64,000 nucleotides of DNA from CAG-826 sp964583155 (GTDB lineage Bacteria; Bacillota_I; Bacilli_A; RFN20; CAG-826): contig CAZOUY010000001.1 of NCBI GenBank assembly GCA_964583155.1, forward strand, positions 124,001 to 188,000, given 5' to 3'. This document shows, piece after piece, positions 25,939-33,481 of this stretch. Positions within the stretch are counted from its first letter, which is position 1; the number at the start of each line of letters is the position of its first letter. The translations under genes and the position numbers were made by a program. The notes under the pieces were generated by a model. The model was given only the letters and a program-made list of their open reading frames with translations, ran no database searches and had not been told where the DNA came from.

Positions 25939-27300
25939 ATGGCGTCTTTTCGAAATTATGCATTATCAGAAACAATGATTAACGCTTTAAATAAACTAGG
26001 CTATCTTGTGCCCACGCCCATTCAAGAAGTGGTGATTCCATCGGCTTTGAAAGGGGAGTCGTTATTAGCGACAAGCGAGACCGGATCGGGAAAGACCCAT
26101 GCTTTCTTAATTCCTATTTTGGAAAGAATGGATTTTAATCGTGAAGAGGTGCAGGCTATTATTCTTTCGCCAACGCGCGAATTAGCGAGTCAAACCTTTA
26201 ATTTTTTAAAGGAATTTTTGCCGTTTTATCCACAATTAAGGGTGCGTCTTTTGGCGAGCGGAGAAGAGAAAAATCGTTTGATCGGGAAGAACCGTTTAAC
26301 TCCGCATATCGTCATCGCCACGCCCGGGCGCTTGCATGATCTTGCGTTTTCCGATTTATCCTTAAATATTATGACCGCTCATTATATTGTGCTTGATGAA
26401 GCGGATATGCTCACGGAATTTGGCTTTTTACCATTGATCGATGATATTATTATCCGCTTATCAAATCCGGCTATTTTAGTTTTTTCGGCGACTATCGCTG
26501 ATAATTTTATCGCTTTTCTTGATCGCTATATCAAGCCCGATCGTCGCTTTTTATTGTCGCAAAAAAAGAAAAACCCCACCCGCATCAATCATTACGCTGT
26601 GGATATTAAGCATCAGGATGAGGTCAGCGCTTTAATTTCTCTTCTTAAGATAATCAATCCGTATTTATGCTTGGTCTTTGCCTCCACAAAGACTAAGGTG
26701 GATGCGATTTATCGCGGATTGATTGCCCATAATCTCAATGTTGGCATTTTGCATGGTGATCTTTCATCCCGCGAAAGAAAGCAAAATATGAAGAGGATTC
26801 TCCAAAATGAGTTTTCCATCGTCGTATGTAGCGACATGGCCGCCCGCGGCTTAGATTTAGAGGGCGTCAGTGATATCATCAATATTGACCTTCCCAAGGA
26901 TATGACATTCTATTTCCATCGTGCCGGACGCACCGGTCGTTATAATAAGGGAGGCAATTGCTATACTTTCTATACTCAAGATCAGTTAGACCGTGTAGAA
27001 AGATTGCTTTCTAATGGCATCGAGCTCCAATATCTATCATTAAAAAATGATGTTCTTCGCCAGGAAAAAAGAGCATCATCAAAGAAAAAACGCGCGCCAA
27101 ATCCGGAACTAGAGAAGGAAATCCGCTTAGCAGTCGCGATGACCAAATCGAAAAAGGTGAAGCCCGGATATAAAAAGAAGGTTAAGGTCGCAGTTGAAAA
27201 GGCGAAACGTCGCCACAAGCGTAAAATCATCCAGCAGGATATTCGTAAACAAAAGGTCGCTCGTTATAAAGAAGAGGCCCACAAGAGGAAAGAATCATGA
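25939..27300 (+). CDS. cshB: DEAD-box RNA helicase CshB-like
   Basis: 453 residues. Q motif PTPIQ, motif I SETGSGKT, Ia PTRELASQ, II DEAD (VLDEADML), III SAT, and VI HRAGRTGR are all present. The last 80 residues form a very basic tail (KKRAPNPEL...KKVKVAVEKAKRRHKRK), typical of cold-shock helicases that bind RNA or ribosomes. Position next to nfo is the same as yqfR/cshB in B. subtilis. Overlaps nfo by 4 bases. Confidence 0.94.
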   Translation: MASFRNYALSETMINALNKLGYLVPTPIQEVVIPSALKGESLLATSETGSGKTHAFLIPILERMDFNREEVQAIILSPTRELASQTFNFLKEFLPFYPQLRVRLLASGEEKNRLIGKNRLTPHIVIATPGRLHDLAFSDLSLNIMTAHYIVLDEADMLTEFGFLPLIDDIIIRLSNPAILVFSATIADNFIAFLDRYIKPDRRFLLSQKKKNPTRINHYAVDIKHQDEVSALISLLKIINPYLCLVFASTKTKVDAIYRGLIAHNLNVGILHGDLSSRERKQNMKRILQNEFSIVVCSDMAARGLDLEGVSDIINIDLPKDMTFYFHRAGRTGRYNKGGNCYTFYTQDQLDRVERLLSNGIELQYLSLKNDVLRQEKRASSKKKRAPNPELEKEIRLAVAMTKSKKVKPGYKKKVKVAVEKAKRRHKRKIIQQDIRKQKVARYKEEAHKRKES

Positions 27301-28178
27301 AACGATTATTAGGAAGCCATGTTTCCATGAAGGCTCCATCATTTTACTTAGGCGCCGTTGAAGAGGCTTTGATGAATGGTGCTAATACCTTGATGCTTTA
27401 TACCGGGGCACCTCAAAACAATAAGCGGGTTCCCATCGCCGAATTAAGAATCAAGGAGGCCTTATCCCTTTGCTTAGAAAAGGGCCTATCCACCGCTCAT
27501 TTTGTGGCCCATGCCCCTTATTTAATTAATTTAGGCAATTCTTTAGATTCTGAGAAATGGCAGTTTAGTCAAACGCTTTTAAAGCAGGAATTAGAGCGCG
27601 TAGCCGCTATGCAAATTCCGGTTTTGGTTTTGCATCCGGGCTCCCATTTAGGAGCAGGAGTGCAAAATGGTCTCGATGCGATTGTTAAGGCTTTGAATAA
27701 CATCCTTCAAGAGGATCATAGCCCCGTTAAAATCGCTTTGGAAACCATGGCGGGCAAGGGCTTTGAATTAGGAAAAAGCCTTGAAGAAATTGCCTATATT
27801 ATTGAGCATGTCGAAAAAAAGGATCGTCTGGGGGTGTGTCTCGATACCTGTCATCTTTCTGATGCCGGCTATGATGTCCATGATCCTAATAGCATTATTA
27901 AAGAATTAGATCGCCTTATCGGCTTTGAAAAGCTTTTGGTAATCCATCTTAACGATAGCAAAAACGAAAGAGGATCGCATAAGGATCGCCACGAAAATAT
28001 CGGTTATGGAACGATCGGCTTTGCTGTGCTTGATTCATGGTTTTCTCATCCGCTTCTAGAGGCCATTCCCTTTATTTTGGAAACGCCTTATATTAATAAA
28101 GAAAAATCTCCTTATAAAAAGGAGATATCGATGCTTAGAAATCATTGCTTCGATCCTTTGGATCGGGAGTTATGGTAG
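27297..28178 (+). CDS. nfo: Endonuclease IV (AP endonuclease)
   Basis: 293 residues, TIM barrel of the Nfo family. Signatures LGSHVSM at the start, LVLHPGSHLG (about residue 110), ALETMAGKG, CLDTCHLSDAGYD and HLNDSKNERGSHKDRHENIG supply the trinuclear zinc ligands. It cleaves abasic sites in base-excision repair. The 3' end overlaps the convergent DUF2624 gene by 9 bases, so no terminator can lie between them. Confidence 0.97.
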   Translation: MKRLLGSHVSMKAPSFYLGAVEEALMNGANTLMLYTGAPQNNKRVPIAELRIKEALSLCLEKGLSTAHFVAHAPYLINLGNSLDSEKWQFSQTLLKQELERVAAMQIPVLVLHPGSHLGAGVQNGLDAIVKALNNILQEDHSPVKIALETMAGKGFELGKSLEEIAYIIEHVEKKDRLGVCLDTCHLSDAGYDVHDPNSIIKELDRLIGFEKLLVIHLNDSKNERGSHKDRHENIGYGTIGFAVLDSWFSHPLLEAIPFILETPYINKEKSPYKKEISMLRNHCFDPLDRELW

Positions 28179-28418
28179 CAGCTGATCCAATAGATGGCAA
28201 ACCTTTTGATAAGTAGTAGGCTCTACTACTTTTTTTGTTTCTTCCATTAAATAAAGCTTCTGCTTCCGATGCAAATCATTTTTATGACTCTTCAAAAAAG
28301 GAACGAGGATTTCCAATTCTTTTTGATTAAAATGAACGCCGTATTTAGCGGCAAACTTATAAGCATCTTCATAAGTTAAACGTTCGACATAAAAGGCAAC
28401 TATTCGATTTGATATCAT
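28170..28418 (-). CDS. DUF2624 family protein (YqfT-like)
   Basis: 82 residues from ATG 28418 (ACGGAG upstream; ATG 28436 has none). The sequence TYEDAYKFAAKYGVHFNQKELEILVPFLKSHKNDLHRKQK followed by VEPTTYQKVCHLLDQLLP follows the DUF2624 pattern. B. subtilis yqfT lies right after nfo; here it also adjoins nfo but on the opposite strand, which suggests a local inversion. Soluble, helical; function unknown. Confidence 0.72.
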   Translation of the reverse strand: MISNRIVAFYVERLTYEDAYKFAAKYGVHFNQKELEILVPFLKSHKNDLHRKQKLYLMEETKKVVEPTTYQKVCHLLDQLLP

Positions 28419-28453
28419 TGTCAATTCTCCGTACATTTTATATATACGAAGAA

Positions 28454-29509
28454 TTAATTAAAGAATGAACGAATTTCCTCAAAAAGTACATCAAGAAGAT
28501 CGGAGCTCTTGATTTTTTTTATAGGTCGCCCCTTTTTAAAAAGCAACCATTCATCCTTGCCACCGGCGACTCCGATATCGGCGTATTTAGCCTCACCGGG
28601 TCCGTTTACGACGCAGCCCATGATAGCGACAGTGATCGCGTGAGGAATTGTCTCAAGAAATTCCATCACAGCATTGGCGACGGGAATTAAATCAACTTGC
28701 GTACGACCACAGGTCGGACAAGATATTAATGTCGGATAATGCGGATAAAGATGCAAATCATGAAGGAGACGCTTCATCGTGATAACTTCTTCGCGCGGAT
28801 GGCAAGAAAGGGAGATGCGCATCGTATCGCCTAGATTAGCTTCTAAAAGCGGGGCAAGACCCGCTACTGAACGAACGACGCCAATTTCCTTTGTTCCGGC
28901 TTCCGTGATTCCCAAATGAAGAGGGTAGGAAAATATATCTGCCGCTTTGCGATAAGCGGCTATGGTCGTTAAAACATCGCTTCCTTTTAAAGAAAGGACA
29001 ATATCGTAGAAGCCCCATTCTTCCAGCATGGCAACATACTTTTGGGCGGAAGCGACGAGAGCATCAGCCTCGATTGAAGAATCGGAGCCGAATTCTTTTT
29101 CTAATGATCCGCTATTAACGCCAATTCGAATCGGAATGTGATGCAATTGACAAGCCTGGACGATTTCATGAACATATTCCTTCCGGCCAATGTTTCCGGG
29201 ATTTATCCGGATTTTGTCGATGCCGTTATCGATCGCTAATAAAGCCAAGCGATAATCGAAATGGATATCGGCTACGAGGGGAATATGAATGGCCTTTTTT
29301 ATCTCTTGAATAGCATGCGCATCATCTTCATCCATGATCGAAACGCGCATCATTTCAACTCCGATTTCCTCAAGCTCCAATATTTGTTGAATAACTTCCT
29401 GATAATGCGAAGTTTTGATGTTACACATCGATTGAATGACGACTTTATTTTGACCACCGATTGTGATATCGCCGACCTTAACGACCCTAGTTTCTGTTCT
29501 TTGATGCAT
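28454..29509 (-). CDS. ispG: HMB-PP synthase IspG (GcpE)
   Basis: 351 residues from ATG 29509 (AAGGTGAT upstream), beginning MHQRTETRVVKVGD as in other short-form IspG; an upstream ATG-like extension to 29584 is not conserved. VVIQSMCN near the start, and cluster cysteines in SCPTCGRTQ and MGCVVNGPGEA. It reduces MEcPP to HMB-PP with a [4Fe-4S] cluster. IspG, IspH and Dxs together show that isoprenoids come from the MEP route. Transcribed toward the DUF2624 gene and probably with it (35-base gap). Confidence 0.96.
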   Translation of the reverse strand: MHQRTETRVVKVGDITIGGQNKVVIQSMCNIKTSHYQEVIQQILELEEIGVEMMRVSIMDEDDAHAIQEIKKAIHIPLVADIHFDYRLALLAIDNGIDKIRINPGNIGRKEYVHEIVQACQLHHIPIRIGVNSGSLEKEFGSDSSIEADALVASAQKYVAMLEEWGFYDIVLSLKGSDVLTTIAAYRKAADIFSYPLHLGITEAGTKEIGVVRSVAGLAPLLEANLGDTMRISLSCHPREEVITMKRLLHDLHLYPHYPTLISCPTCGRTQVDLIPVANAVMEFLETIPHAITVAIMGCVVNGPGEAKYADIGVAGGKDEWLLFKKGRPIKKIKSSDLLDVLFEEIRSFFN

Positions 29510-29713
29510 CTTATCACCTTCATTTGCAATTATTTTAACATAATTGTCATAAATGATTAATGCGATCGCGCAATTATTATTCATAAAAGATCGGATTTAA
29601 GGGCTTCATCGTGATGATTTGGAGAAAAAAATGATAAATTATTTTTAAAAATTATAGAAATGTGTTATTACTTATGCTAAAATAACAAGCGAAATATGTC
29701 GGAGGTGTAGAAA

Positions 29714-29863
29714 ATGCGCGAAAATATTATCTTCCGTTGCACAGAATGCGGAAACGAGAATTACATCGGAACCAAAAATAAGAGAAATCATCCGGAAAGA
29801 ATGGAAATCAAAAAATATTGTCCGAAATGTAATAAACAAACAGTTCATAAGGAGAAGAAATAA
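29714..29863 (+). CDS. rpmG: Ribosomal protein bL33
   Basis: 49 residues, the normal bL33 length. MRENIIFRCTECGNENYIGTKNKRN with CxxC, and KKYCPKCNKQTVHKEKK with the second CxxC, so this is the zinc-binding (C+) paralogue. GGAGGTG precedes the ATG and TGCTAAAAT at 29675-29683 is a likely extended -10. A terminator follows at once. Confidence 0.96.
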   Translation: MRENIIFRCTECGNENYIGTKNKRNHPERMEIKKYCPKCNKQTVHKEKK

Positions 29864-29884
29864 GACCTCGGTCTTATTTTTTTA
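29858..29884 (+). terminator. Terminator after rpmG
   Basis: AAATAAGAC, loop CTCG, GTCTTATTTTTTT; the stop codon of rpmG is inside the stem. Confidence 0.9.
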
Positions 29885-29897
29885 TATTTAAGGCACA

Positions 29898-30533
29898 ATG
29901 AATCGCGAAATTAGAATATATTGTCAAAATCAAGAAACCGCTAATATGTATCTTGTCTATGTCGGTAGTGTTGAGGCAATAATTGTCGATCCATCGTTCA
30001 TTTCCAAGACAATGGATGATACGATCGAGCATCAAAAATTAAATATTAAAGGCATTTTTCTAACTCATGGTCATTTTGATCATTTCATGGCGGCTAAATT
30101 TTATCAGCAAAAATATCAATGCCCGCTTTATCTTCATGAAGATGATATTTCTCTTATTGATGACCCCCGCAAAAATTGTAGTATCTATCGAGGGAAGAGT
30201 CTTATCTTGGATGCTGAACCGACCGCCATCTATGATGGGGAGGTTTTTAAGTTCGAGAATTCGACATTAGAGGTTTTGCATACTCCCTTCCATACGAGTG
30301 GGAGCTGCTGCTTTTTGATTAAGGAGCAGCATCTTCTTTTAAGTGGCGACACCCTTTTTTATCGGACGATAGGGCGGAGTGATTTACCATCGAGCGAATC
30401 TTCGAAAATCGAATCCAGCTTATCGAAATTGCGATGGCTGGATGACCAATACCCCTTGTTAAAGGTATATCCCGGTCATGGTAAGACAACCAGCCTCCAT
30501 GAAGAAATCGCATTTAATAGTTATTTTAAGTGA
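29898..30533 (+). CDS. Metallo-beta-lactamase fold hydrolase (glyoxalase II-like)
   Basis: 211 residues. The zinc motif THGHFDH (about residues 55-61), a HTPFHTSGSCCF segment, LLSGDTLFYRTIGRSDLP and the terminal YPGHGKTT are those of the small YqgX/GloB-like family, which hydrolyses thioester-type or related substrates. Substrate cannot be deduced. It begins 14 bases after the rpmG terminator stem; a weak AAGG is the only ribosome site. Confidence 0.85.
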   Translation: MNREIRIYCQNQETANMYLVYVGSVEAIIVDPSFISKTMDDTIEHQKLNIKGIFLTHGHFDHFMAAKFYQQKYQCPLYLHEDDISLIDDPRKNCSIYRGKSLILDAEPTAIYDGEVFKFENSTLEVLHTPFHTSGSCCFLIKEQHLLLSGDTLFYRTIGRSDLPSSESSKIESSLSKLRWLDDQYPLLKVYPGHGKTTSLHEEIAFNSYFK

Positions 30534-30574
30534 ATAAATTTCCATTTTTTGGCTCAAAATGGTAAAGGGTGAAG

Positions 30575-30991
30575 ATGATGAAAATCAAAGACATGACCAT
30601 CATATGTCTTCTTTTGAGTCTCTGGGCTTTATTGATCGGAGAAGGACTTTTTTATTTAAATTTTACGCCTCTTTCCTTTCAGGGATTGGGAAAGGTATTG
30701 GGAATTGGCAAATGGGAAAGCTGGCTCTTCTTTTTTGGCTTTCTTTTTGTTTTGATGCTTCTTATATCGCTCGTATATCAAAGGCTCAATCGTCAGCAAA
30801 AATCATATCATCTCCGTTATCACATCGTTTTTTGTCTCGTGCTTTTTATGATTCTGAATTTAGCCTTATCATTCGTGCCATCGATTTTTCAAAAAATGAA
30901 TCTTCTCAGTGAAATCGCTCTTTTAACATGGGTGATTTTTGTTTTTTATACACTTTTATATTCCATCTTCTATCGAAATTTGTTAGAATAA
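30575..30991 (+). CDS. Four-helix membrane protein, unknown
   Basis: 138 residues from ATG 30575 (AAAGGG 5 bases upstream; 30578 also possible). Four hydrophobic segments: about residues 9-28, 48-68, 83-103 and 112-132. No motif I recognise. It sits 25 bp before efp; in B. subtilis the four-helix protein YqhR lies a few genes upstream of efp, so a YqhR-like identity is possible but only from position and topology. Confidence 0.65.
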   Translation: MMKIKDMTIICLLLSLWALLIGEGLFYLNFTPLSFQGLGKVLGIGKWESWLFFFGFLFVLMLLISLVYQRLNRQQKSYHLRYHIVFCLVLFMILNLALSFVPSIFQKMNLLSEIALLTWVIFVFYTLLYSIFYRNLLE

Positions 30992-31015
30992 AAAAGATTT
31001 AAAGGAGATGTTTTT

Positions 31016-31573
31016 ATGATTAATATTACGGAATTACGACCAGGAAATACTTTTGAGTATGAAGGTAATGTCTACAATTGCTTGGATATTGCCTTGAATA
31101 AGACCGCAATGGCGAAGATGAAGGTTAAAGTAAAAGCTAAAAATTTGCGTTCCGGAGCGGTTTTAGAGCTATCGTTTATCGGAGGCGACAAGGTTGAAGT
31201 CGTCCGTCTTGACAAAAAGAAGATGCAATATCTTTATGACTCTGGCGACGCTTTAGTCTTCATGGATAATGATACCTACGAACAGATTGAAATCGCCAAA
31301 GAGCGGTTGGAATGGGAATCAAAATTCCTCAAGGGCAATGAAGAAGTGCAAATCGTGTTCTATGGTAGTGAGATCATGGGTATTTCGCTTCCTGTCACCG
31401 TGGAATTACAGGTTACTTCCTGTGAACCGGCTGTACGGGGTGACACGGTCAATAAAGCGATGAAAGAAGCCGTTACGGAAACAGGCTTTAAGGTTCGGGT
31501 CCCTCTTTTCATTTCCGAAGGGGAAACCATCATTGTTCGCACCGATACCGGGGAATATGATGGCCGGGCATAA
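31016..31573 (+). CDS. efp: Elongation factor P
   Basis: 185 residues, three beta-barrel domains as usual (MINITELRPGNTFEYEG..., YLYDSGDALVFMDNDTYEQIE..., VRVPLFISEGETIIVRTDTGEYDGRA). EF-P rescues ribosomes stalled at Pro-Pro. The domain I loop, KPGKG in Bacillus, aligns without gaps to KTAMA, so the lysine that is modified in other bacteria is Met here; a Lys two residues before the T remains. From memory, mollicute EF-Ps share this NKTAM loop. Strong AAAGGAG site; terminator follows. Confidence 0.95.
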   Translation: MINITELRPGNTFEYEGNVYNCLDIALNKTAMAKMKVKVKAKNLRSGAVLELSFIGGDKVEVVRLDKKKMQYLYDSGDALVFMDNDTYEQIEIAKERLEWESKFLKGNEEVQIVFYGSEIMGISLPVTVELQVTSCEPAVRGDTVNKAMKEAVTETGFKVRVPLFISEGETIIVRTDTGEYDGRA

Positions 31574-31592
31574 TTCGTAAAATGAATGAAGC

Positions 31593-31619
31593 AAGTGATG
31601 CGTGAGCGTCACTTTTTTT
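31593..31619 (+). terminator. Terminator after efp
   Basis: AAGTGATGC, loop GTGA, GCGTCACTT (one G-T mismatch step), then seven T. Confidence 0.85.
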
Positions 31620-31737
31620 ATAACAAATGGCATTCGTCTTTATTATGACAAACTTAGACAATAAAAAAATAATATATTAACTATGTTCTTTCTTGATAAC
31701 TTGGCGCATATCTTTGAAACGGTAGGAGGATATTTCA

Positions 31738-32211
31738 ATGAATCGTCAATTAGTGGCCTTTTTATCTATGTTCTCACTTGTTTTAGTTTTATCAATTTAT
31801 TACGTGATGCTTCCTTCGTCAGGCAAAACTAATGAAACTCCGGTCGTCGGAACAATTCAGGAAGGCAGCGACCCATATTTTGATACTATTCTTTTAGAAC
31901 AAACCAATAATCATCAAGAAGTAATTGCAGAGCAATACGAAATCATTTCTTCAAGTGAACACACCAATGCGGAGAAGGCGGTAGCCTTAGAAGTCATCGC
32001 TAAAGAAGAAGAAACGATGAAAAATGAAAAAGCGTTGCGCGACATCATTCTTGGTTTAGGTAAACCTTCATGCTTTGTGGAAATTCATGATCGTGATGTG
32101 TATGTCCTAACGGTTAGTGAAACTAAAAGTGCAGGTGAAGTGGCGGAAATTATTTTCTGTGTCCAAGACTATTTAAAAGCGGAATTAAACGTTCAAGTGT
32201 CATTTCGCTAA
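31738..32211 (+). CDS. spoIIIAH: SpoIIIAH-like engulfment channel protein
   Basis: 157 residues from ATG 31738 (GTAGGAGG upstream). One N-terminal membrane helix (about 7-25, LVAFLSMFSLVLVLSIYYVML), a charged linker, then NAEKAVALEVIAKEEETMKNEKALRDIILGLGKPSCFVEIHDRDVYVLTVSETKSAGEVAEIIFCVQDYL, the SpoIIIAH ring-building fold related to the YscJ/FliF type. In Bacillus it is the last of eight spoIIIA genes and its outer domain pairs with SpoIIQ across the engulfing membranes. Here it stands alone between efp and yneF, bordered by terminators on both sides; spoIIIAA-AG are not in the window. Confidence 0.85.
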   Translation: MNRQLVAFLSMFSLVLVLSIYYVMLPSSGKTNETPVVGTIQEGSDPYFDTILLEQTNNHQEVIAEQYEIISSSEHTNAEKAVALEVIAKEEETMKNEKALRDIILGLGKPSCFVEIHDRDVYVLTVSETKSAGEVAEIIFCVQDYLKAELNVQVSFR

Positions 32212-32241
32212 AAGGGATTCATCGGATCCCTTTTAATTTTT
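32210..32241 (+). terminator. Terminator after spoIIIAH
   Basis: AAAAGGGAT, loop TCATCGG, ATCCCTTTT, then AATTTTT. It starts on the stop codon. Confidence 0.88.
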
Positions 32242-32339
32242 GACATGAAAAGGAATTTAAGACCCACAATTATTCATGAGGTGATGGCTTGTAATATCAT
32301 AGAAAATAGGCTAAAATAAATAAAAACGAGGTGAAAAAG

Positions 32340-32570
32340 ATGTTAGTTTTAGAAGTAATTATGGAGACCGCACCATTTATCTTTACCATTATTGGAACAT
32401 TGTTAGTTGGTCTAGTGGTGGGCTTTGTGGTCACGAGGGTCGTCTTCCAAAAGCAGTTACAAAAGAATCCGCCCATTAATGAAAAGATGATTCGGGCCAT
32501 GTTCATGCAGATGGGGCGTAAGCCTAGCGAAGCGGACATTCGCCGTGTCATGAATAGTATGAAAAAGTAA
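32340..32570 (+). CDS. yneF: YneF family membrane protein (UPF0154)
   Basis: 76 residues from ATG 32340, nine bases after the GAGGTG site (a GTG at 32331 is within it). One N-terminal membrane helix (about 8-30) and the family signature QLQKNPPINEKMIRAMFMQMGRKPSEADIRRVMNSMKK. Conserved in Firmicutes and mollicutes, function unknown. In B. subtilis it lies next to sirA and tkt; here those are 25 kb away. Confidence 0.92.
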   Translation: MLVLEVIMETAPFIFTIIGTLLVGLVVGFVVTRVVFQKQLQKNPPINEKMIRAMFMQMGRKPSEADIRRVMNSMKK

Positions 32571-32571
32571 A

Positions 32572-32617
32572 AAAAGAAGGTCGGAGAGTGGTTGATGCAT
32601 ATTTCTGACCTTCTTTT
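32572..32617. terminator. Bidirectional terminator yneF / plsY
   Basis: AAAAGAAGGTC and GACCTTCTTTT enclose a 24-base loop; A/T flanks work on both strands between convergent genes. Confidence 0.8.
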
Positions 32618-32623
32618 AATTTA

Positions 32624-32673
32624 AATTCTAATTACTAATAAACTACTAAAATTAAACTAAAAAATAACTTTTA
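32624..32673 (-). repeat. 11-bp TTAGT repeat array, copy 2
   Basis: On the minus strand the conserved G of each TTAG/AAG core falls at 32668, 32657, 32646 and 32635, exact 11-bp steps. The first unit (AAGTTATTTTTTAGT) begins directly after the TAA of plsY. All fillers are A/T. Confidence 0.85.
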
Positions 32674-33357
32674 TTTCATCCATGTGATTTTTCGTTCATT
32701 TCCATCCTTGATTCTCTTGATATTTTCCTTATGGCGCCAGATGAGAAAGAGCGATAGAAGGATCATCACTACGGGCAATAAGAAATGAGCCTGAAGAGGC
32801 GAATAAAGTAACCATGATGAGAGGGCAGGAATCAAAACTAGAAATGTGCATAGGCTTCCTAGCGCCGAACTGACCATCGAAGATAAGCTAACATACTTTT
32901 TCAATTTCAGAAGGATAAAAAAGCAAAGAGCTGTAAATAGGGTAATGATCGGGCTAAAGCTTAAAAGAGCCCCGAAGAAGGTTGCAACCGCCTTTCCTCC
33001 GCGAAAAGAAGCAAAAATAGGGAAGCAATGACCGATGGAGGCACTTAAGGCAACGAGATAATAATATATTTCCGGACTATCACCGAGGCAATAACTATTT
33101 AAAGACGTCATGACCACCAAAATATAGGTCATCCATATGGCGAACGCTATTTTTAGCATATCAAGCGCTATCACCAAGACGCCATATCCTTTTCCCATAA
33201 CTCGACCGACATTGGTGCCGCCCGCATTATGTGATCCGTAATCGCGAATATCATAGTGTTTAAAGGTCCTTGAGATGATTATGGCGGTCGGAATAGAACC
33301 GCATAAATAGCCGAATACTAAAGTCCCGATTAAGAGCATTATACCATAGAAAATCAT
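32671..33357 (-). CDS. plsY: Glycerol-3-phosphate acyltransferase PlsY
   Basis: 228 residues, multi-pass membrane protein. Three PlsY motifs are visible: YLCGSIPTAIIISR near the N-terminus, SHNAGGTNVGRVMGKG, and GHCFPIFASFRGGKAVATFFG. It transfers acyl from acyl-phosphate to glycerol-3-phosphate, the first step of phospholipid synthesis. In Bacillus plsY stands divergent from parE, exactly as here. ATG 33357 has GGAG 12 bases upstream; ATG 33339 is an alternative. Confidence 0.95.
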   Translation of the reverse strand: MIFYGIMLLIGTLVFGYLCGSIPTAIIISRTFKHYDIRDYGSHNAGGTNVGRVMGKGYGVLVIALDMLKIAFAIWMTYILVVMTSLNSYCLGDSPEIYYYLVALSASIGHCFPIFASFRGGKAVATFFGALLSFSPIITLFTALCFFILLKLKKYVSLSSMVSSALGSLCTFLVLIPALSSWLLYSPLQAHFLLPVVMILLSLFLIWRHKENIKRIKDGNERKITWMK

Positions 33358-33425
33358 ATCTTTTATGTTCTCCTCTATCTAAGAATATAGTTTACAATAA
33401 TTATATTCTTTTTTCTATCTAAATT

Positions 33426-33434
33426 TGTTATAAT
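33426..33434 (+). promoter_or_regulatory. parE-parC extended -10 promoter
   Basis: TGTTATAAT (TG-n-TATAAT) 47 bases before the parE start; ribosome site AAGGAGGC at 33469-33476. Confidence 0.7.
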
Positions 33435-33481
33435 ACTAAAGATATCAGCAGATTTAGATGTAGAAGTAAGGAGGCATTATA

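Noticed and set aside
31707..31714. CATATCTT as a SigE -10 for spoIIIAH
   Set aside because: No ATA-type -35 at 14-16 bp upstream; too weak to list as a feature.
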